Below, piece by piece: positions 1 through 7,124 of a DNA stretch of 9,748 bases. The stretch is from an uncultured Geobacteraceae bacterium (GTDB taxonomy: Bacteria; Desulfobacterota; Desulfuromonadia; Desulfuromonadales; Geopsychrobacteraceae), in contig CALFFB010000210.1 in assembly GCA_937958075.1 (NCBI GenBank), positions 1 to 9,748 on the forward strand, given 5' to 3'. The translations under genes were made by a program, and so were the position numbers. Every line of letters starts with the position of its first letter. Positions within the stretch are counted from its first letter, which is position 1. The notes below the pieces were generated by a model. The model saw only the letters and a program-made list of their open reading frames with translations, ran no database searches and had not been told where the DNA came from.

Positions 1-54
1 GGTAAGATCCCCGTAGAGCGCAATACCCTCTACCGGGAACTGAAGGAGTATTGA
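1..54 (+). CDS. mqnE: C-terminal fragment, probably aminodeoxyfutalosine synthase (MqnE)
   Basis: Seventeen codons followed by TGA are read in frame from the first base (GKIPVERNTLYRELKEY). The gene begins outside the window. The 'G+IPVER+TLY' ending resembles, from memory, the C-terminus of MqnE, the radical SAM enzyme that makes aminodeoxyfutalosine one step before MqnC substrate is formed. The stop lies 4 bases before the mqnC start, and the last codons contain the mqnC ribosome binding site, which fits an mqnE-mqnC operon. The fragment is too short for certainty. Another radical SAM menaquinone protein, or an unrelated gene, is possible. Confidence 0.5.
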   Translation, partial: GKIPVERNTLYRELKEY

Positions 55-58
55 ACCG

Positions 59-1114
59 ATGACCGGCAAAGGCGCTGACAGCAGCCGCCCCATCACCCGC
101 GAGCAGGCCCTTGCACTGCTCACCCGCGCTGATCTCCTAGACGTGGGCCGTCAGGCAGATGTCATTCGCAGGCAAAAGCATCCCCACAACCGCGTGACTT
201 TTGTTGTTGACCGCAATGTCAATTATTCCAATATCTGCGAGTCGAAGTGCCGGTTCTGCGCTTTTTATCGCAACGCCTCCGACGCCGACGCCTATCTGCT
301 CGATTATGACGCCATCTACACCAAGGTGCAGGAGCTGGTCGACAATGATGGAACCCAGTTGCTGATGCAGGGGGGGCTGCACCCGACCCTGACCGTCGAC
401 TGGTTTGAAGAGTTGTTCCGGCAGTTGCGCCGGCGTTTTCCTCAGGTGCAGATCCATTCTTTGTCGCCGGCGGAGGTGATTCATCTCGCCAAACTTTCGG
501 GCATCACTATGGAGGAGTGCCTGGCCAGGTTGCAGGCGGCGGGGCTGGCGTCGGTGCCCGGCGGTGGTGCCGAGGTGCTGGTGGACGAGGTGCGGCAGGA
601 GATTTCCCCGGACAAGATCGGCTGGCGGCAATGGGCGGATGTTATGGAAGAGGCCCACCGCCTCGGCATGCGCACCACCGCGACCATGATGTTCGGCAGC
701 TGTGAGAAGCCGGAGCACATCGTCGAACATCTGTTCCGTATCCGCGAGATTCAGGAAAAAACCGGCGGTTTTACCGCCTTCATCCCCTGGACCTTTCAGC
801 CTGCGAACACCGAACTCGGGGGTGAGACCGCCGGTGGCATCGCCTATCTCAAGGTGCTGGCGCTGGCGCGCATTGTTCTCGATAATATCGACAACATTCA
901 GGCCAGCTGGGTGACCCAGGGAGCAAAAATGGCCCAGGTGGCGTTGTTTTTCGGCGCCAATGATCTGGGCGGCACCATGCTCGAGGAAAATGTCGTGGCC
1001 GCTGCCGGTGTTTCCTTCCGCCTGTCGCAACCGGAGATTGTCGAGCTGGCACGCGGAGCCGGTTTCATCCCCGCCCGTCGTACCACGGAATATGAGATTC
1101 TACAGGAGTATTGA
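59..1114 (+). CDS. mqnC: Cyclic dehypoxanthine futalosine synthase (MqnC), radical SAM
   Basis: MqnC is a cytoplasmic radical SAM enzyme that cyclises dehypoxanthine futalosine in the futalosine route to menaquinone. The 351-aa length is usual for the family. The [4Fe-4S] motif CxxxCxxC is at C60, C64 and C67 in the context NICESKCRFCAFYR. MQGGLHP (103-109) and PGGGAEVL (167-174) are typical of the MqnC/MqnE/CofH-like group. The ATG at 59 is preceded by AAGGAG at 43-48, inside the end of the upstream gene. The next gene starts 3 bases after the stop, so all three are probably co-transcribed. MqnE is the closest alternative, but the N-terminal arrangement and length favour MqnC. Presence of this gene implies menaquinone made without the classical men pathway, as expected of an anaerobic respirer. 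Confidence 0.93.
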   Translation: MTGKGADSSRPITREQALALLTRADLLDVGRQADVIRRQKHPHNRVTFVVDRNVNYSNICESKCRFCAFYRNASDADAYLLDYDAIYTKVQELVDNDGTQLLMQGGLHPTLTVDWFEELFRQLRRRFPQVQIHSLSPAEVIHLAKLSGITMEECLARLQAAGLASVPGGGAEVLVDEVRQEISPDKIGWRQWADVMEEAHRLGMRTTATMMFGSCEKPEHIVEHLFRIREIQEKTGGFTAFIPWTFQPANTELGGETAGGIAYLKVLALARIVLDNIDNIQASWVTQGAKMAQVALFFGANDLGGTMLEENVVAAAGVSFRLSQPEIVELARGAGFIPARRTTEYEILQEY

Positions 1115-1117
1115 TTT

Positions 1118-2167
1118 ATGCTGCCGTTGCGCAAAAATATCGCGGAAATGCAAGGCTACGTGCCCGGATTTCAGCCCGAGGGAGAGGGCTGGATCAAGCT
1201 CAATACCAATGAAAATCCCTACCCGCCGTCACCCCGGGTGGTCGCAGCCATCTGGGAAGAACTGGGCGATGACGGCGCGGCCCTGCGCAAGTATCCCGAT
1301 GCCGGCAGCAAGGAGGCGCGGCAGGTCGCGGCGGAGCTGTACGGGGTTGATCCCGCCTGGGTGATCATGGCCAACGGCTCCGATGAACTGCTCAACAATC
1401 TGATCCGTGCCTTTGCTTCAGAAGGGGAGGAGATCGCCTTTGTCCATCCCTCCTACTCCTACTATGCCACCCTGGCCCAGATTCAGGGCGCGCGGATTCG
1501 CACTTTCGGTCTGACCGGAGACTACCAGCTCGCTGATTTCCCCGAGCATTACGACGGCAAGCTGTTTTTTCTCACCAGCCCCAACGCGCCGCTGGGCTGC
1601 CCTTTCGATAACGGGATGATTGCCGATCTGGCCCGACGCTGCAGCGGGGTTCTGGTGGTCGATGAGGCCTATGTCGATTTTGCCGCACAGTCGGCCATGG
1701 AGCTGGTGGCGCAGCATGAGAATCTGGTTGTCACCCGGACCTTTTCCAAAAGTTACGGCCTGGCCGGAATGCGTCTTGGCCTGGCGGTGGCAAGACCGGA
1801 GGTGGTCGCCGCCCTGGATAAAATCCGCGATCACTATCACCTGGATCGCCTGGCTCTGGTGGCGGCCACGGCGGCCCTGAAGGATCAGGATTATCTGCGG
1901 GAAACGGTCGCCAGAATCTGCCGTACCCGCGATGAGTTCAGGGATAAGTTGTTGAGTATGGGGTTTGCCGTTGCCCCTTCGGCCGCCAATTATCTGTTTG
2001 TCAGCCCGCCTGACGGTAATGGTAAAGTGGTGTACGACGCCCTGTATGGGCAGAAAATTCTGGTGCGTTATTTCTCCGATCCCCTGCTGTGCCATGGCGT
2101 GCGTATTTCCATCGGAACCCCGGAGGAAATGGACGCAACTCTGAAGGTTCTGGCCGCTCTTGTCTGA
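1118..2167 (+). CDS. hisC: Histidinol-phosphate aminotransferase family protein (HisC)
   Basis: This is a PLP-dependent fold-type I aminotransferase of 349 aa, within the normal HisC length. HisC exchanges the amino group between glutamate and imidazole-acetol phosphate in histidine synthesis. Landmarks are NTNENPYPPSP (29-39), LRKYPD (56-61), ANGSDELL (85-92), VDEAYVDF (181-188), the Schiff-base lysine K211 in RTFSKSYGLAGMR, and GVRISIGT (327-334) with the substrate carboxylate-binding arginine. The motif usually written NPNNPTG reads SPNAPLG here (154-160); N156, which contacts PLP, is kept. The ATG at 1118 has CAGGAG at 1103-1108, overlapping the mqnC stop. There are no his neighbours, so the protein could be a dedicated HisC or an aromatic/broad-specificity paralogue. 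The family is certain; the exact substrate is not. Confidence 0.88.
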   Translation: MLPLRKNIAEMQGYVPGFQPEGEGWIKLNTNENPYPPSPRVVAAIWEELGDDGAALRKYPDAGSKEARQVAAELYGVDPAWVIMANGSDELLNNLIRAFASEGEEIAFVHPSYSYYATLAQIQGARIRTFGLTGDYQLADFPEHYDGKLFFLTSPNAPLGCPFDNGMIADLARRCSGVLVVDEAYVDFAAQSAMELVAQHENLVVTRTFSKSYGLAGMRLGLAVARPEVVAALDKIRDHYHLDRLALVAATAALKDQDYLRETVARICRTRDEFRDKLLSMGFAVAPSAANYLFVSPPDGNGKVVYDALYGQKILVRYFSDPLLCHGVRISIGTPEEMDATLKVLAALV

Positions 2168-2224
2168 TTGTCCTTTTGTGTTCACACCGATCAAAGTGGT
2201 GACATCGAACCTGACACCGGGGAT

Positions 2225-2316
2225 TGACGGCGGAGGGATGGGTTTGAGCGAAAGCGGCAACTGTTTGAGTGAAACGAGTTTTGCCGCGCAAGTGAATGCC
2301 CATCCCTCTGCCGTCA
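2225..2316. repeat. Nested palindromic intergenic element A (REP/MITE-like)
   Basis: The outer arms at 2225-2242 and 2299-2316 form an 18-bp stem with a single G:T pair (TGACGGC and GAGGGATGGG against their complements). After a symmetrical internal loop, a second stem pairs GCGGCAA (2254-2260) with TTGCCGC (2281-2287). A small GTTT/AAAC hairpin sits at the tip. Two near-identical unpaired motifs, TTTGAGCGAAA (2243-2253) and TTTGAGTGAAA (2264-2274), lie 21 bases apart. No reading frame or T-tract accompanies it. This looks like a dispersed palindromic repeat of the REP or miniature-transposon kind. That class is inferred; only one copy is in the window. Confidence 0.7.
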
Positions 2317-2329
2317 GCTTGGGCATATT

Positions 2330-3400
2330 GTGTTGAAGGACTTTTCACCTGCCGAATTTTCCCGTGCCATTCTTGACTGGTATGGGCAGGCCGGTCGCCA
2401 ACTTCCCTGGCGCGGGGTGCTGCGTGACCCCTACCGTATCTGGGTGTCGGAAATCATGCTGCAGCAGACCACGGTGACTGCCGTGGTCGGTTACTATGAG
2501 CGTTTTCTGCAGCGGTTCCCCTCGGTGGAGGTTTTGGCCGGGGCCGCGCTGGAGGATGTCATCGACCAGTGGGCAGGGCTTGGCTACTATTCCCGCGCCC
2601 GCAACCTGCACGCGACAGCGCAACGCATTCTTTCTGAGTATGACGGGTGTTTTCCTGATCAGGTCGATGCGCTGCAGCAACTACCGGGCATCGGGCGCTC
2701 CACCGCCGGAGCCATTGTCGCCCTGGCCTTTGATCAGCGGGCGCCGATTCTTGACGCCAACGTGCGTCGGGTGCTGTGCCGGATGTTTGCCCTGCAACAG
2801 CCGCCGCGCAGCGCCGCGGCGGAAAAGCAGCTGTGGGCGTGGGCGGAGGAGCTGACACCGGAGCGGCAGGTTCATGACTATACACAGGGGATGATGGATC
2901 TGGGGGCTCTGGTCTGTTTGCCGAAAGCGCCACTGTGTGAGGAGTGCCCGGTCAGTTCGTTGTGCCTGGCTCAGGCGCGAGGGTTGCAGCACGAGATCCC
3001 GGTGAAATTGAGCAAAAAGGCTATCCCCACCCGCGCTCAGGCCGTTATTTTGTTACAGCGGGGGGATAAGCTGCTGGTTCGACGGCGTCCGACAACCGGT
3101 TTTCTGGGGGGCTTATGGGAGTTCCCGAGTGTTGATCTGGAGCCGGGAACAGATGCCGAAGGGGCAGTGAGAAAATGGCTTCGGCAGACGGGTTTTGCCG
3201 GTGATCTTCTGTTCGCAGGCACCAGTCACCATGTTTACAGCCACTTCAGGTTGGAATCACGCGGGTATCTGATCACGCTCAAGGACAACGGCCTGGTTGC
3301 GGAGGACGGTGCGGAATGGAAAAGCCGTGAGGAGCTGACGTCCCTTGCCTTGCATGGCGCGCATAAGAAGATTTTCGGGAAGATTAAGGAAGCAGAGTAA
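2330..3400 (+). CDS. mutY: A/G-specific adenine glycosylase (MutY)
   Basis: MutY removes adenine mispaired with 8-oxoguanine, preventing G:C to T:A mutation. At 356 aa it matches the family. Visible elements are LPWR (25-28), catalytic E41 in SEIMLQQT, the helix-hairpin-helix LPGIGRSTAGAI (118-129), catalytic D142 in ILDANVRRVL, and the iron-sulfur cluster ligands C196, C203, C206 and C212 (Cx6Cx2Cx5C). The C-terminal NUDIX-like domain (about 232-350), which recognises 8-oxoG, contains HHVYSH, matching the family's HxFSH-type motif. The start chosen is GTG at 2330; TTG at 2333 is an alternative. No in-frame ATG occurs upstream and neither start has a convincing ribosome binding site. Palindromic element A ends only 13 bases before the start and may have replaced the original leader. 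Confidence 0.95.
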   Translation: MLKDFSPAEFSRAILDWYGQAGRQLPWRGVLRDPYRIWVSEIMLQQTTVTAVVGYYERFLQRFPSVEVLAGAALEDVIDQWAGLGYYSRARNLHATAQRILSEYDGCFPDQVDALQQLPGIGRSTAGAIVALAFDQRAPILDANVRRVLCRMFALQQPPRSAAAEKQLWAWAEELTPERQVHDYTQGMMDLGALVCLPKAPLCEECPVSSLCLAQARGLQHEIPVKLSKKAIPTRAQAVILLQRGDKLLVRRRPTTGFLGGLWEFPSVDLEPGTDAEGAVRKWLRQTGFAGDLLFAGTSHHVYSHFRLESRGYLITLKDNGLVAEDGAEWKSREELTSLALHGAHKKIFGKIKEAE

Positions 3401-3404
3401 AAAG

Positions 3405-3531
3405 GCCTTCTTGCACAGGAGCCGTAACTTTCATTTCATGGGACGCTTTTCGCCTTCCATGGCCGCTTGACTGTCGCCGTCCCTGGCGACAGACACCCCT
3501 GTCATGAAAGCCACGGTTCCTCTGCAAAGGC
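3405..3531. repeat. Imperfect long palindrome B between mutY and rnd
   Basis: This stretch fills the 163-bp gap between mutY and rnd. Paired blocks in order are GCCT (3405-3408) with AGGC (3528-3531), TTGCA (3411-3415) with TGCAA (3523-3527), AGGAGCCGT (3417-3425) with ACGGTTCCT (3513-3521, one G:T), and CTTTCAT (3428-3434) with ATGAAAG (3504-3510). A perfect 8-bp hairpin, CTGTCGCC/GGCGACAG (3471-3492, loop of 6), lies inside. The middle is asymmetrical. It could be a decayed palindromic repeat or a structured leader RNA of rnd. No T-tract follows, so a simple terminator is unlikely. Confidence 0.55.
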
Positions 3532-3563
3532 TGTAGACCCGTTTTCGTAAAAAGGATAAATAA

Positions 3564-4691
3564 ATGTCACTCCCCACTATTTTAACCACCGCCGCTGAGG
3601 TTGCTGATTTTGCCGCCGAGCTTGCCGGTTTCGACAGCATTGCCGTCGATCTTGAAGCCGATTCCATGCACAATTATCAGGAAAAGGTCTGCCTGCTGCA
3701 GTTCACCACAGCACAAGCCACCACCCTGCTCGATCCCCTGGCGGTTCCGGATCTGAGCCCTCTGAAAGGAGTGTTCGCCAATTCCGGGCAACGCAAGATC
3801 TTTCACGCCGCTGATTACGATATCCGCTGCCTGGCGCGGGATTTTGATCTGCACCTGTCAGGGTTGTTCGACACCATGATCAGCTGCCAGTTTCTTGGCG
3901 AGGAGCGCTTCGGTTTGGCCGATGTGCTGAAAAAGTATTTTGGTGTCGAGCTGGATAAGCGCTATCAGAAGGCTGACTGGTCGATCCGTCCCCTGCCGGT
4001 GGAGATGGTCCGTTACGCCGCCGAGGATACCCGCTATCTGCCCGAGCTGGCTAAACTGCTGGAACAGAAGCTGGACGACAAGGGGCGGCTTGCGTGGGTG
4101 CGGGAAGAATGCGCGCTGCTGGAACAGGTTCGTTTCGCGGCGTCTGACGGCCCCGCCTTTTTGCGCTTCAAGGGCGCCGGACATCTGGATCCGCGACAGC
4201 TGGCGGTACTGGAGAACCTGCTCGCCTGGCGCGATGGTGAAGCCCGGCGCCGCAACTGCCCGGCCTACAAGGTGTTGGGCAACAAGCCCTTGTTGGAGCT
4301 GGCAACGCGCAAACCACAAAGCCGACAGCAACTCGAAGGGATCAATGGTTTGCCGCCGCGTCTTGGCGAACGCTATGGCGGGCAGCTCCTGGCCGCTGTG
4401 GCCACGGCCATGGACTTGCGGGCGGACCAGCTCCCCGCTTATCCCCGCACGGCGCGCAAGGAACGTGACCCCGCTGTCGAGCAACGCACGGCGCTGCTGA
4501 AAAAGTGGCGGACACACGTCGCCGGCCGGCTGGAGCTTGATCCGGGGGTGCTGATCAATAACGCCCTGCTCGAAGACATCGCCACCCGCAACCCGCGCAA
4601 TCTCGACGAACTGCTGGCAGCAGGGATACTCAAGCACTGGCAGACGCAGGAGCTGGCCGAAGGCATCGTCGCGACGCTAAAGCGCAGTTAG
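3564..4691 (+). CDS. rnd: Ribonuclease D
   Basis: RNase D is a 3'-5' exoribonuclease that trims tRNA precursors and other small stable RNAs. The 375-aa protein matches the usual RNase D length. The DEDDy exonuclease domain (about 1-170) has D29 and E31 in VDLEAD, D86 in HAADYDIRCL, and Y151 with D155 in YAAEDTRYL. A first HRDC domain spans about 209-285, and a second weaker HRDC-like segment about 308-373, the full RNase D architecture. The ATG at 3564 is preceded by AAGGA at 3552-3555. The gene follows palindrome B rather than directly joining mutY, so it may have its own promoter. It converges on fumC with overlapping stops. Confidence 0.93.
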   Translation: MSLPTILTTAAEVADFAAELAGFDSIAVDLEADSMHNYQEKVCLLQFTTAQATTLLDPLAVPDLSPLKGVFANSGQRKIFHAADYDIRCLARDFDLHLSGLFDTMISCQFLGEERFGLADVLKKYFGVELDKRYQKADWSIRPLPVEMVRYAAEDTRYLPELAKLLEQKLDDKGRLAWVREECALLEQVRFAASDGPAFLRFKGAGHLDPRQLAVLENLLAWRDGEARRRNCPAYKVLGNKPLLELATRKPQSRQQLEGINGLPPRLGERYGGQLLAAVATAMDLRADQLPAYPRTARKERDPAVEQRTALLKKWRTHVAGRLELDPGVLINNALLEDIATRNPRNLDELLAAGILKHWQTQELAEGIVATLKRS

Positions 4692-6076
4692 CCCGTCGGG
4701 CGGGTCATGCTCGCCGGATCGAGCAGGCGATCCAGGGTTTTTTCATCAACGCCGTCCTCCAGGGCCAGCTCGCGCAGGGTGCGGCCGGTTTTGTGAGCTT
4801 GCTTAGCCAGCTCGGCGGAGCGGTCATAGCCGATTTCCGGCACCAGGGCGGTGACCAGGGCCAGGCTCTGCTCAAGCAGGTCACCGCAGCGTTTTTCATC
4901 GGCCTTGAGTCCCTGCAGGCATTTTTCATCGAAGGCTTTGACGGCATTGCTCATCAATTGGATGCTCTGCAGGCTGTTGTAGGCCATCACCGGCATCATC
5001 ACGTTCAATTCAAAGTTCCCCGACAAGCCGCCGAGGGCGACGGCGGCATCGTTGCCGACCACCTGCACGCACACCTGCATCAAACTTTCCGCCATCACCG
5101 GATTGACCTTGCCCGGCATGATGGAACTGCCCGGTTGCACCGCCGGCAGGATCAGTTCGCCGATGCCGCAGCGCGGGCCGCTGGCGAGAAAGCGGATATC
5201 GTTGGCAATTTTGTACAGGGCGACGGCGCAGTTTTTCAGGCTGCCGCTGACTGCCACCAGGGCGTCTTTGCCTCCCTGTGCTTCAAAATGATTGCTGGCC
5301 TCACGCAGGGGCAGGCCGGTTTCCCTGGCGATAGCAGCAATGGTGGTGGCGGCAAAGTCGGGGTGGGTGTTGATGCCGGTGCCGACGGCGGTGCCACCCA
5401 GGGGCAGCTCATGAAGCCCCTCGGCGCTGGCCGACAGACGTTCTGCCGCCAGCTCCACCTGGCGGGCGTAGCCGGAAAAAACCTGCCCCAGGCGGATGGG
5501 GGTCGCGTCCTGCAGGTGGGTACGGCCGATCTTCAACACATCGCGGAAGTCTTCGGCCTTGCTTTGCAGCTGCCGGTGCAGGTGGCCAAGGGCCGGCATC
5601 AGCCGGTGCTGCAACTCTTCACAGCAGGCGATATGAATGGCGCTGGGAAAGACATCGTTGCTCGATTGTCCCATATTGACCTGGTCGTTGGGATGAATGG
5701 CCTTGCTGCCGACGTCCTTGCCAAGAATCTGGGCGGCCCGGTTGGCGATGACCTCGTTGGCGTTCATGTTGCTGCTGGTGCCGGAGCCGGTCTGGAAAAT
5801 ATCCACCGGAAACTGGTCGAGCAGATTCCCCTGGGCGATTTCATCGGCAGCGCTGTGGATGGCCGAGGCCACCTCCTGAGGCAGCAGCCCCAGGGAGCAG
5901 TTGGTGATGGCCGCGTGTTTCTTGATCAGGGCCAAAGCGCGGACCAGGGACGCCGGCAGGGGGGTGCCGGAGATGGGGAAGTTGGCGATGGCCCGAGCCG
6001 TTTGGGCCGCGTAAAGGGCGGCGGCCGGAACCTTCATTTCACCCAGGGAGTCACTTTCAGTACGAAAATCGGTCAT
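4688..6076 (-). CDS. fumC: Class II fumarate hydratase (FumC)
   Basis: FumC reversibly hydrates fumarate to malate in the TCA cycle, as an oxygen-stable, iron-free homotetramer in the cytoplasm. The 462-aa protein has the superfamily signature GSSIMPGKVNP (316-326) with catalytic-loop S318, HPNDQVNMGQSSNDVFP (128-144), the general-acid/base region GRTHLQDATP with H187, and LSGNFELNVMMPVMAYN (351-367). Aspartase, the nearest relative, normally has MPAKVNP and lacks SGNFELNV, so fumarase is preferred. The start ATG (6074-6076 on the complement) has GAAAGGA 7 bases upstream (6084-6090). It is transcribed divergently from the EamA permease across a 75-bp spacer and convergently with rnd. Confidence 0.94.
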   Translation of the reverse strand: MTDFRTESDSLGEMKVPAAALYAAQTARAIANFPISGTPLPASLVRALALIKKHAAITNCSLGLLPQEVASAIHSAADEIAQGNLLDQFPVDIFQTGSGTSSNMNANEVIANRAAQILGKDVGSKAIHPNDQVNMGQSSNDVFPSAIHIACCEELQHRLMPALGHLHRQLQSKAEDFRDVLKIGRTHLQDATPIRLGQVFSGYARQVELAAERLSASAEGLHELPLGGTAVGTGINTHPDFAATTIAAIARETGLPLREASNHFEAQGGKDALVAVSGSLKNCAVALYKIANDIRFLASGPRCGIGELILPAVQPGSSIMPGKVNPVMAESLMQVCVQVVGNDAAVALGGLSGNFELNVMMPVMAYNSLQSIQLMSNAVKAFDEKCLQGLKADEKRCGDLLEQSLALVTALVPEIGYDRSAELAKQAHKTGRTLRELALEDGVDEKTLDRLLDPASMTRPTG

Positions 6077-6151
6077 GGTGCGATCCTTTCATGATTTGAG
6101 CAGGTAGCAAGGAGGAAGCAAAGCTCTTTCCATCGGCAAACCCTTTCGGCT
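6077..6151. promoter_or_regulatory. Divergent spacer between fumC and permease genes
   Basis: These 75 bases must hold both start regions, because the flanking genes point away from each other. I could not find a convincing -35/-10 pair on either strand. The fumC ribosome binding site (6084-6090) is clear. On the plus strand a strong AAGGAGG (6109-6115) has no start codon at the usual distance; the permease ATG is 36 bases further on. That a promoter lies here is inferred from gene orientation only. Confidence 0.4.
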
Positions 6152-7033
6152 ATGATGCCGCCCATGGAAACCCTGGCTCTGCTTCTCATTCTGTTTTCCG
6201 CAGTAATGCATGCCCTCTGGAATCTCATGGTCAAGCAGAGCCGCGACAAGACCATCTTCATCTGGTGGATGTTTCTGTGCTCCTGCCTGTTGATGACGGT
6301 GCTGGCGACAACGCTGGATCTGTTTCCGACGGTGACGGGCCGTTCCCTGGTTCTGGCCGCGGCTGCGGCCTGCTGCTTTGTACTGTACCACTGGCTTGGG
6401 GGTTTTGCCTACCGCCAGGGCGACCTGTCGGTGACCTATCCCCTGGCCCAGACCGCCATGTTCTGGGTGCCCATCTGGGGGGTGCTGTTTCTCCGTGAAA
6501 ACCTCAGCCTGATCGGTATCGTCGGTATTGTTCTGATTGCTGCCGGCGCTTATGCTATCCAGTTGCGCGGACTTGGCCCGCGTGACCTGTTTCGCCCTTT
6601 CGGGCAGATCACCAATCCTTCGGTGGTGGCGGCGCTGGGGGCGGGCCTGGTCTATTCCGTGGGGGTGATTTTCGACAAGGTTGGAGTTGACGCCTATTCA
6701 GCCTTTGGTTTTACCTATGTGCTGGTGATTTTCATGACCCTTTTTATGTCGCTGAATCTGTTGCGGCCCCGTTATCGGGGGCGGATTCTGCAAAGTCGTC
6801 AGGAGAGCCCCTACCTGCTGATCGGCGCCGGGCCGGTGATTGTCGCGTCCTTTCTCTCCTTTCGCTATGGCCTGCAACTGGCGCCCGTCAGCTACGCGGT
6901 ACCGGTGCGGCAGGTCAGTCTGCTGATCGGGGTTGTGATCGGCCTGTTGTGGCTGCGTGAGCCCTTTGGCCGCATTCGCCTGACCTCAACCATTCTCATT
7001 CTTGCCGGGGTGTTCCTCATCTGGCATGGATAG
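6152..7033 (+). CDS. EamA/DMT-family permease, ten membrane segments
   Basis: This 293-aa hydrophobic inner-membrane protein has about ten predicted helices, near residues 6-27, 34-54, 65-86, 93-115, 119-137, 156-176, 183-203, 220-241, 246-267 and 277-292. They form two five-helix EamA repeats. The first helix carries SAVMHALWNLMVK (16-28), a common start for this family, and VSYAVPVRQVSLLIGVVIG (246-264) with LREPFG (268-273) is the equivalent end of the second repeat. Family members export amino acids or other small metabolites; the substrate cannot be read here. The start may be ATG 6152, 6155 or 6164, because none has a good ribosome binding site. The neighbours give no functional clue. 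Confidence 0.85.
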   Translation: MMPPMETLALLLILFSAVMHALWNLMVKQSRDKTIFIWWMFLCSCLLMTVLATTLDLFPTVTGRSLVLAAAAACCFVLYHWLGGFAYRQGDLSVTYPLAQTAMFWVPIWGVLFLRENLSLIGIVGIVLIAAGAYAIQLRGLGPRDLFRPFGQITNPSVVAALGAGLVYSVGVIFDKVGVDAYSAFGFTYVLVIFMTLFMSLNLLRPRYRGRILQSRQESPYLLIGAGPVIVASFLSFRYGLQLAPVSYAVPVRQVSLLIGVVIGLLWLREPFGRIRLTSTILILAGVFLIWHG

Positions 7034-7067
7034 ACCAGTTTTTACGGGAGGAGGAGTTCATTTTTTT

Positions 7068-7124
7068 ATGTATTCATCAAGAAACGGTTATTTTTATGAA
7101 ACATATCGCCAATTTCCTGTTTGA
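7068..7124 (+). CDS. Possible 18-codon leader ORF ahead of the HD gene
   Basis: A purine-rich GGGAGGAGGAG (7046-7056), the strongest ribosome binding site in the region, lies 11 bases before ATG 7068. This opens a reading frame of 18 codons (MYSSRNGYFYETYRQFPV) ending at TGA 7122-7124. It overlaps the first codons of the HD-domain gene in another frame. It may be a translated leader that couples or delivers ribosomes to the ATG at 7096, which has no good site of its own. It may also be chance. No homologue is recognised. Confidence 0.25.
   Translation: MYSSRNGYFYETYRQFPV

Noticed and set aside
137..1030. Long open frame on the minus strand opposite mqnC
   Set aside because: It is the antisense shadow of a clear radical SAM gene; the translated protein has no recognisable domain and shows low-complexity composition typical of antisense frames in GC-rich DNA.
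2178..2217. Possible hairpin just after hisC (GTGTTCA region with TGACAC)
   Set aside because: Pairing is short and interrupted and no T-tract follows.
1418..2326. Minus-strand frame opposite hisC
   Set aside because: It runs through the hisC gene and palindrome A, with no domain or ribosome binding site.
3858..4637. Minus-strand frame opposite rnd
   Set aside because: It overlaps the complete RNase D gene and shows no family resemblance.
4793..6094. 433-codon plus-strand frame opposite fumC
   Set aside because: Its length is striking, but it is the complement of a fully conserved fumarase and is rich in Gly, His, Gln and Asp, as antisense frames often are.
7021..7043. Possible terminator after the permease, CTGG/CCAG followed by T5
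   Set aside because: The stem is only 4 bp with a 10-base loop and overlaps the stop codon, too weak to call.
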